Shown: positions 1 through 10,009 of the stretch, piece after piece
Layout of the letters: the number at the start of each line of letters is the position of its first letter
How positions within the stretch are numbered: position 1 is the first letter of the stretch
Origin: Shewanella aestuarii
GTDB taxonomy: Bacteria > Pseudomonadota > Gammaproteobacteria > Enterobacterales > Shewanellaceae
DNA: 64,000 nucleotides
Assembly (NCBI RefSeq): GCF_014647215.1
Contig: NZ_BMOT01000007.1
Span: 62,001 to 126,000 of the forward strand
Direction: 5' to 3'
The notes under the pieces: generated by a model
Told to the model about the DNA's origin: nothing
What the model saw: the letters and a program-made list of their open reading frames with translations, nothing else
Databases searched by the model: none
Made by a program: the position numbers and the translations under genes

Positions 1-75
1 GGTTAATACGCTAAGTAATACGGTTTTTAATGCAGCAGTCCAATTATAAGTCGTTATGATTAAGGTTGTTTTCAT
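1..75 (-). CDS. Family 2 glycosyltransferase, N-terminal fragment
   Basis: A partial gene reads leftward off the window edge from an ATG at 75-73. The 25 visible codons begin MKTTLIITTYNW, the usual first beta strand of GT-A (family 2) glycosyltransferases, where TTYN sits in the nucleotide-sugar pocket. Enzymes of this kind near coaD in Gammaproteobacteria usually act in LPS core or capsule synthesis in the cytoplasm; that role is inferred. It is divergent from coaD and the Wzi-like gene. The catalytic DxD motif lies outside the window, so completeness cannot be judged. Confidence 0.6.
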   Translation of the reverse strand, partial: MKTTLIITTYNWTAALKTVLLSVLT

Positions 76-892
<817 letters not shown>

Positions 893-896
893 CGTT

Positions 897-2405
897 ATGT
901 TAAATGGATTTAAACCCTCTTTATTGGCGATGGCTTTATCAATGTTAGCCGTATCCCAAAGTGATCAAGTACAAGCCGCCCCTTGGGTTGATACGTCAGA
1001 TATTTATTTAAGAGCCGATATTCAAGCATTGGCTGATGCAGGTGTGATCACTGTGCCTGTGAACACTTATCCACTAATGTGGTCTGGGATTGGTGCTGAT
1101 TTAAACAAAGCTGAACCGTCATTGATGTCAGCTGATCTTGTTGATGCTTTTGCGCGAGTGAATTTTTATTACCAAAATGCCATGAATAATCGTGGTAATA
1201 CCAAGGTAAAAGCGATTGCTGCGACCGACTCTGCACGTTTTCAACATTTTGGTTCTGATTACCGTGAAAAAGGTGAGTTAATCGGTAGCCATGAATATAT
1301 GGGCGAACGCTTCGCTTATAAGGTCAGTGCCTCTGCGAATTACGATCCATTAGACGATAAAGAAGTCCGTTTAGACGACTCTTATTTTGCCATGGTAATG
1401 GGAAACTGGATTGTAACTGCTGGTACCTTGAACCAGTGGTGGGGACCTGGATTTGATTCAGGGCTCATTAAGTCAAATAATGCCCGACCTACACCGTCTT
1501 TGATGCTCAGTCGTAATAATGCTGCAGCATTCGAAACGCCGTGGTTATCTTGGGTGGGCCCTTGGACATTAACCGCAGGTTTAAGTTTGCTTGAAAAAGA
1601 GCGTGCTGTGCCTAAGCCATTATTGTGGAATTTTCGCGGTACTATCAGACCTCTTAAACAGCTAGAATTAGGTGTGTCATGGACCACTATGTTTTGTGGT
1701 GAAGGCGAAGAGTGTGGTTTTTCAACCTTCTTTGATGCTATCAGTGGCGGTACTGAATGTGCTACCGGCGATGCAACCTGTGATCCATCGCTTGATACGA
1801 AAATTGGTAATCAGATGGCGGGTTTTGATGCACGTTATTCAGATACTTGGTTTAATGTTCCAGTTGGTTTGTACTTGGAGCGTACCTGTGAAGATTCAAG
1901 TGGTCCAGCACCATGGGATCTCGCTGACTGCGCTATGATGATTGGCGCAGATACTCGTTTTGCATTTGACAGCCAGCAATACAAATTATTTTTTGAATAT
2001 ACTGATACTATGGTGGCGTGTGGTACAGATCAAAACGCATTTAATTGTTTTTACGAGCACGGCACTTATCAAAGTGGTTCACGTTATTATGGGCGAGCGT
2101 TAGGCAGTACCTATGACAGCGATGCCAAAGTGTATGCGTTAGGATTAGTAGGTCAGTTTAAAGACAGCCACGGCTTGAGCTCTATTTTACGCTACGCACA
2201 GTTAAATAATGACGGCCAAAACAGAGGGGGTGAGTGGACGCCGCAACCCCCTAAAGAAGATTTATTGATGCTTGAAGTGTCTTATCGTATGCCGATGTTA
2301 TCGGGAATGGTGACCTTTGGTGGCACAGTTTCTAATTCGAAGTTTGAAGTGGAAGACAATAAAACCGATGGTTCGGTATTTGGTAGTTATGAATATCGTT
2401 TTTAA
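897..2405 (+). CDS. Wzi-family capsule assembly outer membrane protein
   Basis: A 502-aa secreted protein with a signal peptide ending near residue 27 (VQAAPW). It is rich in alternating aromatic strands, including NQWWGPGFDSG near residue 178, and ends in YEYRF, with a terminal aromatic residue as in outer membrane beta-barrels. The N-terminal stretch APWVDTSDIYLRADIQALAD is typical of the Wzi/capsule-assembly family. Wzi helps attach capsular polysaccharide to the cell surface; here the polymer is unknown. Several cysteine pairs lie in presumed surface loops (residues 260-380). It starts 4 bp after coaD and is followed by a strong terminator. A glycosyltransferase begins on the other side of coaD, which fits a surface polysaccharide context. 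Confidence 0.8.
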   Translation: MLNGFKPSLLAMALSMLAVSQSDQVQAAPWVDTSDIYLRADIQALADAGVITVPVNTYPLMWSGIGADLNKAEPSLMSADLVDAFARVNFYYQNAMNNRGNTKVKAIAATDSARFQHFGSDYREKGELIGSHEYMGERFAYKVSASANYDPLDDKEVRLDDSYFAMVMGNWIVTAGTLNQWWGPGFDSGLIKSNNARPTPSLMLSRNNAAAFETPWLSWVGPWTLTAGLSLLEKERAVPKPLLWNFRGTIRPLKQLELGVSWTTMFCGEGEECGFSTFFDAISGGTECATGDATCDPSLDTKIGNQMAGFDARYSDTWFNVPVGLYLERTCEDSSGPAPWDLADCAMMIGADTRFAFDSQQYKLFFEYTDTMVACGTDQNAFNCFYEHGTYQSGSRYYGRALGSTYDSDAKVYALGLVGQFKDSHGLSSILRYAQLNNDGQNRGGEWTPQPPKEDLLMLEVSYRMPMLSGMVTFGGTVSNSKFEVEDNKTDGSVFGSYEYRF

Positions 2406-2437
2406 AGGCCAAACAGCTTAGCGATAGGTTATTTGAT

Positions 2438-2463
2438 AAAAGGGAGCTGTGGCTCCCTTTTTT
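2438..2463 (+). terminator. Rho-independent terminator after Wzi-like gene
   Basis: Perfect 10-bp stem AAAAGGGAGC / GCTCCCTTTT with a TGTG loop, followed by more T residues. It ends the coaD-Wzi transcript. Confidence 0.85.
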
Positions 2464-2528
2464 AATAATCACCACAACTAAGGTGCTATTGGTTCATCAG
2501 GATCGTGTTTAATGTCATCAGATTAACT

Positions 2529-3344
2529 TTAGCGAGTTTGGCATAGGCCACAAAAAACCGTAGTCCGTTGACCTAATTTTATTTCAGATAACAAGTTGCC
2601 ACAGGTTGTACAGGTTTCGCCGCCACGACCATATACATGCAGTTTTTGGGCAAAATAACCGGGTTTGCCATCAGCGTTAGTAAAATCTTTTAGCGTAGTA
2701 CCACCTTGAGTGATCGCGTTTGCTAAAATGGTTTTCACTTCACTTACCAACACAGTTAATTTTTCTATATCAATGCTACCAGCCGCTGCTTGGGGGTGGA
2801 TACCTGCAGCAAATAGCGCTTCATTAGCATAAATATTGCCCACACCGACCACAATATGATTATCCATCAAGCATAGCTTTACGGCCTTTTTTTTCCCAGA
2901 TAACGCGGCTTGTAATTGATTCGGGTTAAAGGCATCGGTCAGTGGCTCTGGGCCTAACTTTGACAGTAATGGATGAGCCTCTTCAGGAAGTTCATACCAT
3001 AACCACGCACCGAAACGACGTGGGTCGTTATAACGAAGAATGCGGCCATTTTGCAGCACTAAATCAATATGATCATGTTTCTCTGCTGGAGTGCCACGCG
3101 GCAAAATTCGTAAACTGCCCGACATCCCTAAATGCACGATAGTGATGCCTGCATCAGTGTCTATCAGTAAATATTTGGCTCTGCGGCGGACACATTTGAT
3201 CGTTTGCCCGACAATGTTTTGCGCCACATCGGGAACAGGCCAGCGGAGTGAAGCATTGCGAACTATCAACTGTTCAACGGTTTGGTCAACAAGATAAGGG
3301 GCAACGCCTTGGCGGGTAACTTCAACTTCTGGTAATTCAGGCAT
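2529..3344 (-). CDS. mutM: Formamidopyrimidine-DNA glycosylase
   Basis: Fpg/MutM is a bifunctional base-excision repair glycosylase/AP lyase that removes 8-oxoguanine and formamidopyrimidines. The 271-aa protein begins [13 protein letters not shown], giving the catalytic Pro2 and Glu3, and has the central [13 protein letters not shown] helix-two-turn-helix motif near residue 165. It ends in a four-cysteine zinc finger (CTTCGN ... CGLCQ). The length is typical. It shares a strand with the small gene upstream, about 70 bp away, and may share its transcript. Confidence 0.97.
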   Translation of the reverse strand: MPELPEVEVTRQGVAPYLVDQTVEQLIVRNASLRWPVPDVAQNIVGQTIKCVRRRAKYLLIDTDAGITIVHLGMSGSLRILPRGTPAEKHDHIDLVLQNGRILRYNDPRRFGAWLWYELPEEAHPLLSKLGPEPLTDAFNPNQLQAALSGKKKAVKLCLMDNHIVVGVGNIYANEALFAAGIHPQAAAGSIDIEKLTVLVSEVKTILANAITQGGTTLKDFTNADGKPGYFAQKLHVYGRGGETCTTCGNLLSEIKLGQRTTVFCGLCQTR

Positions 3345-3416
3345 GGGTTATTGTTTCACTGTTGGGTTGATGAATTATCTTGGACGATTGATGTTGAGTG
3401 TTTTTCAATGGCAACA

Positions 3417-3866
3417 CTAAGGTTGTACGTTAACTATGGGTAATAGATCAGTACGTAAGCTCGGGGGGATTTGGTACCAATTAAAGCTAGGTGACTGCAG
3501 TAAGCCTTCTTCCGCAAACAATAACCATACCTGGGCTTGATCGATGTTTTCTATGGATAAGATGATTTTTATTGCCGAAGATGTATGATCAGGCTCTGTT
3601 TTCAAAGCAGATATGGCGATGTTTTCCCAGGCAGCAACCCATTGCTTACAGTTAAGCACGTCATCTGAACATTGCCATAGGCCTTGGTTATTGACAAAAG
3701 ATTGGGTATTAATTTGCAATTGCTTTAATGGTAATTCGCTATCAAATAGTGGCATAGCCTCAGCTGGCAGTTGTGTGGTTTTACTATCTATAAAGGTTAA
3801 TACTGCAATCATCATTGCGCTGGCAAGAATAATAATCGTATTCCATTTTTTACGTGATAAAGCCAT
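3417..3866 (-). CDS. Hypothetical membrane-anchored protein
   Basis: Not recognised as a named family. The 149-aa product has a short basic N-terminus, one hydrophobic segment (about residues 9-25) that could be a membrane anchor or uncleaved signal, and a periplasmic-looking remainder with two cysteines in LWQCSDDVLNCKQW (about residues 64-73) that could form a disulfide. It lies between moaA and mutM on the same strand. Nothing in the sequence assigns a function. Confidence is that it is a real gene. Confidence 0.65.
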   Translation of the reverse strand: MALSRKKWNTIIILASAMMIAVLTFIDSKTTQLPAEAMPLFDSELPLKQLQINTQSFVNNQGLWQCSDDVLNCKQWVAAWENIAISALKTEPDHTSSAIKIILSIENIDQAQVWLLFAEEGLLQSPSFNWYQIPPSLRTDLLPIVNVQP

Positions 3867-3925
3867 AGACTCAACTTAGTGATTGATGATAAGTGAAGTT
3901 TATCATCGATCACGAAAAATACGAA

Positions 3926-4909
3926 TTACCCCCCTGTTGCATTCATAAACCGTAGAATTTGCACGCCTTGCTGATCGAAATGATGCGACTGAGGTTTAAA
4001 TTTGATACCCGATAAAATGGCGGTTTTTAAGCGTTCAATATCAGCGGGAAACGCTCTTACTATGGCTTTTAAATCAATAGAGTTCTCATTGCCTAAACAT
4101 AACAATAATCGACCTTCTACCGTCACCCTGACACGATTACACTCATGGCAAAAATTATTACTGTGTGGCGAAATAAAGCCAATATGAATGTGACTGTCAG
4201 CCATTTTAAAATATTTTGCCGGTCCACCGGTACGTTTGCTGGAGGGCACTAAAGCATAATGTTGCTCAATCAATTGACGCACTTCAGCGCTTGAACAATG
4301 TCTGCTGCGTTTACGCTCATCCATTACACCCAGAGGCATTTCTTCAATAAAGGCGATGTCTAAATGCCGTTCTCGGCAGAAGTTGACTAAATCAATGACC
4401 TCATGGTCATTTTGACCACGCAAGATAACCGCATTGATTTTTATGTTGTTAAATCCCGCAGCAATAGCGGCATCGATACCCGCGATCACTCGGTCTAACT
4501 TGCCATTTCGCGTCAGTTGGGTAAATAACCTTGGGTTAAGCGTGTCTAAACTGATATTTAAACGAGATAAGCCATTGTCATGTAATGGTTTTGCTAGTTT
4601 AGATAAGCGAGATCCGTTGGTGGTCATCGACAAGTCTTCTAAGCCGGGTAATTTACCGAGTAATTTCACCAGTTGGTCGCAATCGGTTCGCATTAACGGC
4701 TCGCCACCGGTTAAGCGGATTTTTTTCACACCTAATTCAGTAAATGCTTGTGCCACCCATGAAAGCTCTTCTAAAGAGAGCACTTGTTCGCGTGGTAAAA
4801 ACTCGGGGTCTTCACTCATGCAATATACACAGCGAAAATCACAGCGATCGGTTACCGATAATCGCAGGTATTCAACCTGCCGATTAAACCCATCTACAAT
4901 TTGGCTCAT
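3926..4909 (-). CDS. moaA: GTP 3',8-cyclase MoaA
   Basis: Radical-SAM enzyme for the first step of molybdopterin synthesis, converting GTP to 3',8-cyclo-GTP. The 327-aa protein has the N-terminal SAM-cluster motif CDFRCVYC (about residues 18-25), the GGEPL motif near residue 68, and a second cluster site CHECNRVRV...CLG (about residues 254-272). It ends in the Gly-Gly tail typical of MoaA. It is the last gene of the leftward tungstate/cofactor operon, 77 bp after mobB-moeA. No moaB, moaC, moaD or moaE lies nearby, so the rest of the pathway is encoded elsewhere. Confidence 0.97.
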   Translation of the reverse strand: MSQIVDGFNRQVEYLRLSVTDRCDFRCVYCMSEDPEFLPREQVLSLEELSWVAQAFTELGVKKIRLTGGEPLMRTDCDQLVKLLGKLPGLEDLSMTTNGSRLSKLAKPLHDNGLSRLNISLDTLNPRLFTQLTRNGKLDRVIAGIDAAIAAGFNNIKINAVILRGQNDHEVIDLVNFCRERHLDIAFIEEMPLGVMDERKRSRHCSSAEVRQLIEQHYALVPSSKRTGGPAKYFKMADSHIHIGFISPHSNNFCHECNRVRVTVEGRLLLCLGNENSIDLKAIVRAFPADIERLKTAILSGIKFKPQSHHFDQQGVQILRFMNATGG

Positions 4910-4986
4910 ATTTTACCTACTTCGTTTGCCTATACGTTCGGCTGTGTTGACAATATTTAAACATGTTCACCACCGCTTAAATCGTG

Positions 4987-6816
4987 TTAAAGCACATCGG
5001 CAAAGGGTTGAATGAACACTGGCTGACCTTGAACGATATGATCATCCTTTTCAGCAATCACGATGAGGCAATTTCCCGATACCATAGAGCTCAACATGCC
5101 AGAGCCTTGCGCTCCCGTTGAACGCACATGCACTTGTCCATCGGCTGCAATATGATAGATGCCACGTAAAAACTCAGAGCGACCGGTTTTACTGCGCAAA
5201 AACTCATCCGCAATGGCGGGGATGTAACGTGGTTGCCATGGTTGCTCGCCTGTTGGTGATTGCTCGCCTGCCATTTTACGTAAAGCAGGTTGCACAAACT
5301 GTAAAAAAGACACCATTACAGCAACAGGATTTCCAGGTAATCCAAAAAACAGGCTGTCATTAATTTTGCCTACAGCCAGGGGCCTGCCAGGGCGCATATT
5401 GATCCGCCAAAAGTTTATTTGGCCGATCTTAGCTAACACCGCTTTGATGTAGTCGGCATTGCCAACAGACACTCCGCCTGAGCTAATGACAATATCGGCT
5501 TGCGCAGATGCTTGAAGTAAAGCGGCGGTTAAGGCAGCCTCATTATCTTCAATAATACCTAAATCGATAATGTTACAGCCTAATTTACGAGCCATGGCTT
5601 TGATGGTGTAGCGGTTTGAATCATAAATACAGTTAGGTTTTAAAGTCTCGCCAGGCTGGCTGACCTCATCACCGGTAGAGAACACCGCCACGGTTGGCGC
5701 ATTAACCACTTCGGCTTGGTAACAGCCTAATGAAGCCAATAAGCCTAACTCTGCAGCGCCTAAACGGGTCCCTTTACTTAAAGCAACATCATTTACGGCA
5801 ATGTCTTCACCGGCTAGACGTACATGCTGTCCTAGTTTAATGCTGGCAGTGTCTAATAGGGTAACCTGATTATTTTGAGTGTCGCATAACTCGCGCGGCT
5901 GAATAGTATCAACGCCTTGCGGCACAGGTGCGCCCGTCATAATGCGAACGGCTTCACCAGGTTGTACGACTTTGTCATAACCGTGTCCCGCTAATACTTC
6001 TGCAACTACATAAAATGGCGTAGCTGCGGCAACATCGCTATATGCAAAACCGTAACCATCCATCGCTGAGTTGGTGTGTTGCGGGACATTAACCGGAGAA
6101 ATACAATCACGGGCTAATACACGATTATCGAGTAGATCTAAGTCAACCATTTCAGTTTCTGTGATCGCAGAAACTTGATTTAAAATATGATTGATACCCT
6201 GGGCCACAGATAAACCTTGTTGGCCAGGCTGTGGTGTTTCTGCTGATGCTAAATCAATGGGTAATGTCACCTTAGGTGCTTGCCAACTTTGTTGATATTG
6301 CACCACGAAATCGGCAATTTGACCGACATTGTTAAGGTCTAATCGAGTAAGCTCAGCAGGTGTTTGGGTTTCATCACAGCAGGCTATTGCTACAATATTG
6401 TCATCATGGGTATGAATAAAAGGTTTACCGTGTGAGGCGCGATGAAGTTCAATTTTAGGTAATGCTAACTTTTTAAAGCCTTCCACTAATACAATATCAA
6501 CCTTGTCGGCTTCAATTTGTTTTAGCAAATGTGGCAAGCTGGGATCCGAATCTAACGCATCTTCAGTCATTAATGCCCAACGAACATGCGAGGCTACCAA
6601 CATTTGTTTGGCACCTGCTTTACGCATTTCATAGCTATCTTTGCCGGGAATATCGACATCAAAATTATGGTGAGCATGTTTTATCACCGCTAGGCGAAGG
6701 CCGCGACGATTGAGCTCTGGAATGAGTTGCTTTAATAATGTGGTTTTGCCTGTGCCACTGTATGCACAAAAGCCAAGAACGGGGATCGACAGTGGATTGT
6801 TAAACACACAAGACAT
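4987..6816 (-). CDS. MobB-MoeA fusion protein
   Basis: A 609-aa two-domain protein. Residues about 1-170 are MobB, the GTP-binding adaptor of guanine dinucleotide cofactor synthesis, with P-loop SGTGKTTLL near residue 20. Residues about 205-609 are MoeA, which inserts molybdate or tungstate into adenylylated molybdopterin; it shows NSAMDGYGFA near residue 248, the SSGGVSVG motif near residue 445 and GLPGNPVAV near residue 495. The two activities act near each other late in cofactor synthesis. The start has a clear GAGGT ribosome binding site. It lies 19 bp downstream of mobA and upstream of moaA. The linker is free of stops, so this is a true fusion, not a frameshift artefact. Confidence 0.93.
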   Translation of the reverse strand: MSCVFNNPLSIPVLGFCAYSGTGKTTLLKQLIPELNRRGLRLAVIKHAHHNFDVDIPGKDSYEMRKAGAKQMLVASHVRWALMTEDALDSDPSLPHLLKQIEADKVDIVLVEGFKKLALPKIELHRASHGKPFIHTHDDNIVAIACCDETQTPAELTRLDLNNVGQIADFVVQYQQSWQAPKVTLPIDLASAETPQPGQQGLSVAQGINHILNQVSAITETEMVDLDLLDNRVLARDCISPVNVPQHTNSAMDGYGFAYSDVAAATPFYVVAEVLAGHGYDKVVQPGEAVRIMTGAPVPQGVDTIQPRELCDTQNNQVTLLDTASIKLGQHVRLAGEDIAVNDVALSKGTRLGAAELGLLASLGCYQAEVVNAPTVAVFSTGDEVSQPGETLKPNCIYDSNRYTIKAMARKLGCNIIDLGIIEDNEAALTAALLQASAQADIVISSGGVSVGNADYIKAVLAKIGQINFWRINMRPGRPLAVGKINDSLFFGLPGNPVAVMVSFLQFVQPALRKMAGEQSPTGEQPWQPRYIPAIADEFLRSKTGRSEFLRGIYHIAADGQVHVRSTGAQGSGMLSSMVSGNCLIVIAEKDDHIVQGQPVFIQPFADVL

Positions 6817-6835
6817 AATTACCTCTATTTTTTAA

Positions 6836-7444
6836 TTACTGCGCTATTTGATCGGCGAGTTGTTGTTTTTGTTCTGGTGTATTGACGTTAATAAATGCGT
6901 TGGGTTGATCGGCAAAACTGGTCACTTCATAGTGATGTTTAGCATACCAAAAATCGATTTTGCGCTCGCCTGCATCTAAAAATGCTTTCATTGAGTCACG
7001 TAAACTCGGTTTAAGTAATAACACCACAGGTTGCTCGCGTTTACCGTCGCTAGCCACCACCAGTTCAGCACCTGTTTGCTGCATAGTGGCAAGCATTCTG
7101 CTGGCTAGATCATGGGGCAGCAGTGGACAGTCGCAGGGTACTACCAGCAAGAGCTCTGCTTGAGTGTGTCCCATGGCGGTGATCATGCCCGCTAGTGGGC
7201 CTAAGTAACCGGAATCAATATCACTCATTACTTGATAACCAAACTCGCTATAACGCTGTTGATTACGATTAGCGTTAATCATGATGCGCTGCACTTGAGG
7301 TGCTAAGCGGTTAATTGTATGACTGATCATAGGTTGGTTATTTAGCTCGACTAAACCTTTATCTTCACCACCCATACGTCTGGCCATACCGCCTGCAAGA
7401 ATAACGGCTTCAATTGTTGGTGAGTGTTCATTTGGCGATGACAT
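6836..7444 (-). CDS. mobA: Molybdenum cofactor guanylyltransferase MobA
   Basis: MobA transfers GMP from GTP to Mo-molybdopterin, making the guanine dinucleotide cofactor used by the DMSO-reductase family of periplasmic oxidoreductases. The 202-aa protein starts with the nucleotidyltransferase motif [16 protein letters not shown] (about residues 16-31) and has the CDCPLLP metal-binding motif near residue 104. Its first codons overlap the end of tupC by 17 bp, strong evidence of translational coupling between tungstate import and cofactor synthesis. mobB-moeA follows 19 bp later. Confidence 0.95.
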   Translation of the reverse strand: MSSPNEHSPTIEAVILAGGMARRMGGEDKGLVELNNQPMISHTINRLAPQVQRIMINANRNQQRYSEFGYQVMSDIDSGYLGPLAGMITAMGHTQAELLLVVPCDCPLLPHDLASRMLATMQQTGAELVVASDGKREQPVVLLLKPSLRDSMKAFLDAGERKIDFWYAKHHYEVTSFADQPNAFINVNTPEQKQQLADQIAQ

Positions 7445-8180
7445 AGCGAGATTCCATTACTGAGTTATCTTGTTGGGTATCTAAATTAGGGACATGTTGA
7501 CTGGGATGAATGACCTGATCTTTGATATGCCAATGCTGCAGGCATAAAGCGGTTAAACCACAGGTTTGATGGCTGCTGATCAATAAACCTGTACCTTCAA
7601 TTTTAAGTTGATTAATCATTGCAAGCACCAGTCGTTGTGAATGCTTGTCCATGTTAGAAATGGGCTCATCCAACATCAGCAGCTTTGGCTGACAAATCCA
7701 TGCCCTTGCAATGGCAAGGCGTTGGCGTTCACCGCCGGATAAGTCAGTGGCTGAGTGTTGAAGTAAATCTGATAATTGTGCCATGTTGATGGCCTGCTCA
7801 AGACGTTGCTTTAGCGCCTTGGTGCGGATTTTTCTTGCCGACAATCCATAGGTTAGATTGTATTTTACCGTGCCATCAAAAAGATAAGGATGTTGATGTA
7901 AATAGACTGCTTTACCTAATAACGAAGCAGACTGCCACCATGCAGGCTGGCTAAAACCTTGGCAGATCACATGACCTTGCGAGGGTTTGATTAATCCGGC
8001 CAATATTTTCATTAGGGTAGATTTACCAGAGCCATTATCACCCTGTAAATAGATTACATCGCCTTCTTCAAAACGCAGTTTTTTAGCACTGAATAGCCTA
8101 CGTGCGTCAAATTGCATCACTAAATCAGTGGCTTCTATCGCTGCTTTTATCTGAGTTGGTATTAGTGCCGATTGGCTCAT
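7428..8180 (-). CDS. tupC: Tungstate ABC transporter ATP-binding protein
   Basis: ATPase subunit powering oxyanion uptake. The 250-aa protein has Walker [10 protein letters not shown] (about residue 47), the ABC signature [10 protein letters not shown] (about residue 147), Walker B LLMLDEP and a switch histidine in SSHQ. Family and substrate are inferred mainly from its partners: it shares one base with the permease gene upstream and overlaps mobA downstream by 17 bp. Compact ATPases like this pair with TupB permeases. Confidence 0.88.
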   Translation of the reverse strand: MSQSALIPTQIKAAIEATDLVMQFDARRLFSAKKLRFEEGDVIYLQGDNGSGKSTLMKILAGLIKPSQGHVICQGFSQPAWWQSASLLGKAVYLHQHPYLFDGTVKYNLTYGLSARKIRTKALKQRLEQAINMAQLSDLLQHSATDLSGGERQRLAIARAWICQPKLLMLDEPISNMDKHSQRLVLAMINQLKIEGTGLLISSHQTCGLTALCLQHWHIKDQVIHPSQHVPNLDTQQDNSVMESRYVIAK

Positions 8181-8887
8181 TAGTGGCTCCTTGGCAGGGC
8201 TTTACCCCGTAATGAGCCCAGTGCGAAATTAAGCACTAATGCTAAAATCAACAATACCAACCCCAGTGCAATCGCCTGAGCAAAATCACCCTTGCTGGTT
8301 TCTAATGCAATCGCGGTAGGAATATTGCGGGTCACATTCATGATATTCCCGCCAACCATCATAGAGCAACCGACCTCGGTTAAAATACGGCTGAATGCGG
8401 CAACAATGGCCAGTAATAAGGCGACCCGTAATTCGCGACAGACGGTCCAAATAGCCATTAACCAGTTGGCGCCTAAGGTACGCGATGTTTCCCATGCACG
8501 GCGATCAACACTGGCAAATGCCGCTTGTGATAAGGCTACTAACACTGGCGCGCAAATTAACATTTGCCCGAATATCATGCCATTTTGGCTAAATAGCCAC
8601 TTTAAATCACCCATAGCACCATTACGGGTGAGCAATAAATACACCAGTAAACCAATCACCACAGTAGGGATGGATTGTAAGGTTTGAATTAAATTGGTGA
8701 TGATCCAGCGGCCAGGGAAATGGGTAAATGCCAGAAAAAAACCCAACATAATTGAAGGAATTAAGGTGATAAAAAGTGCCGCAAACGAGACGGAGAAAGA
8801 CACATTAATGATTGACCATACATCGGGGTCAAAGGATAGCAGCAAGCGAAAAGCTTGCTGCAATAGGGCTAACCAGCCTTCACTCAT
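8180..8887 (-). CDS. tupB: Tungstate ABC transporter permease
   Basis: A 235-aa inner membrane permease with about five or six hydrophobic helices. The EAA-type cytoplasmic loop reads SRTLGANWLMAIWTVCRELR (about residues 136-155), the site that docks the ATPase. Sequence and size fit the TupB/ModB family. Its start overlaps the tupA stop by 4 bp (ATGA) and its stop overlaps the tupC start by 1 bp, so the three subunits are translationally coupled. Confidence 0.9.
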   Translation of the reverse strand: MSEGWLALLQQAFRLLLSFDPDVWSIINVSFSVSFAALFITLIPSIMLGFFLAFTHFPGRWIITNLIQTLQSIPTVVIGLLVYLLLTRNGAMGDLKWLFSQNGMIFGQMLICAPVLVALSQAAFASVDRRAWETSRTLGANWLMAIWTVCRELRVALLLAIVAAFSRILTEVGCSMMVGGNIMNVTRNIPTAIALETSKGDFAQAIALGLVLLILALVLNFALGSLRGKALPRSH

Positions 8888-9717
8888 TTTTGATAAGTTG
8901 CCTTAAACAATTGCTCTCCTTGCACTGTGAATTGGTTAATCATTTTTTGTGCTTTGGGACTGATTAACCAGTCGCTTAATGCTTGAGCACCCTGATGATT
9001 TAGTTCTGGGTATTTTGTGGGATTGATTAGCATCACTTGATAAGGATTGGCTAATTCTTTGCCGCCTTCAAAACGAATGCTTAAATCCAGTTTCGCTTTA
9101 AATGCCACAAAAGTACCACGGTCGGTTAAGGTGTATGCTTGTAACTCGTCAGCCATTAATAAAGTTTTACCCATGCCTTGGCCAACTGAAGTATAGCCTG
9201 CAAAATCAGTTTTTACGTTAGCTTGTTGCCATATCTCTAACTCTTTCATGTGAGTGCCAGAGTTATCACCGCGAGAGATAAAGGTACTTGGTTTTGCAGC
9301 AATACGTGCAAATGCTTCAAGCACACTTTTTGCGTCATGGGCGCCGGCTGGATCACTCTTCGGACCAAGTAGCACAAAATCATTTTCCATTAAGCCACGT
9401 GGCTGCACGCCATAGCCATCAGCTACAAACTTAGCTTCAGCAGCCGGAGCATGGGTCATAACGATATCAACATCGCCTTGGCTAGCAAGCTTAATCGCTT
9501 GCCCTGTGCCTGTTGCGATAACTTGCACCGAATAACCAGACTCTTTTTCAAAAGTCGGTAATAACGCACTTAATAAACCTGAGTTTTCAGTACTGGTGGT
9601 GGTGGCTAATTTAATCACACTATGAGCGTCATGCTCATGCGCTTGTAAAAACGGACTAAAAGCCAAGCTGCTTAATATACTAAATGACGCAGTGATACAG
9701 GCGATTTGTTTAAACAT
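8884..9717 (-). CDS. tupA: Tungstate-binding periplasmic protein
   Basis: Solute receptor of the transporter. The 277-aa protein has a signal peptide (about residues 1-26, cut near LQAHEH), then the LATTTSTENSGLL segment near residue 38, the TTTS oxyanion-binding motif typical of TupA rather than ModA. A second binding stretch, VIATGTGQAIKLA, follows near residue 67, and SRGDNSGTH near residue 148. TupA proteins prefer tungstate over molybdate; true specificity here is untested. It is the first gene of the operon and has a sigma-54-type promoter about 90 bp upstream. Its partners are the downstream permease and ATPase. Confidence 0.92.
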   Translation of the reverse strand: MFKQIACITASFSILSSLAFSPFLQAHEHDAHSVIKLATTTSTENSGLLSALLPTFEKESGYSVQVIATGTGQAIKLASQGDVDIVMTHAPAAEAKFVADGYGVQPRGLMENDFVLLGPKSDPAGAHDAKSVLEAFARIAAKPSTFISRGDNSGTHMKELEIWQQANVKTDFAGYTSVGQGMGKTLLMADELQAYTLTDRGTFVAFKAKLDLSIRFEGGKELANPYQVMLINPTKYPELNHQGAQALSDWLISPKAQKMINQFTVQGEQLFKATYQK

Positions 9718-9807
9718 CAGTCAATCCTTTTATAGAATGTGTGTGGCAATATTTAATGTAAAGAGCATCAGGCTGAGGTGAATAACGTTCAGATACCCCA
9801 CACAGTT

Positions 9808-9825
9808 AAGCAAGTTAAATGCCAA
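9808..9825 (-). promoter_or_regulatory. Sigma-54 (-24/-12) promoter of the tup operon
   Basis: On the minus strand the sequence reads TTGGCATTTAACTTGCTT. This has the GG-N10-GC spacing required by RpoN, with TTGGCA at -24 and TTGCT at -12, and differs from the YTGGCACG-N4-TTGCW consensus at two positions. Predicted transcription would start near 9798, leaving a leader of about 80 nt before tupA. The divergent neighbour encodes an NtrC-type, sigma-54-dependent activator, which makes this site very likely to be real. Confidence 0.75.
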
Positions 9826-9846
9826 CCGCATTAAGTGCAAATTCAG

Positions 9847-9913
9847 TTCACGACAAATCCTTAATTTGTGAAGCAGATCCCACGGTGGTTAAAAACACCT
9901 AAGACAAATTGTC
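9847..9913. promoter_or_regulatory. Candidate upstream activator sites for the NtrC-like regulator
   Basis: Two dyads lie upstream of the sigma-54 promoter. One has ACAAAT (9853-9858) facing ATTTGT (9864-9869); the other is the 11-bp palindrome GACAAATTGTC (9903-9913). Both contain GACAAAT and their centres are about 47 bp apart. Position and symmetry suit enhancer sites for the divergently encoded activator, but the assignment is inference. Confidence 0.45.
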
Positions 9914-10009
9914 CCAAGGTCACTTTTCAGTGGTTCATACTGACCTAACGAGTATCATTAGGTGCCAAAGAGAGTTCAAATTGAGTCAAAATGTCCAACC
10001 GGAGCGCTA

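Noticed and set aside
4434..5015. 193-codon frame opposite moaA
   Set aside because: Antisense shadow of moaA, which is complete and well conserved.
9718..9961. Moco/Tuco riboswitch before tupA
   Set aside because: The leader on the minus strand lacks the conserved GC-rich helices of that RNA; the sigma-54 promoter would leave only about 80 nt of leader.
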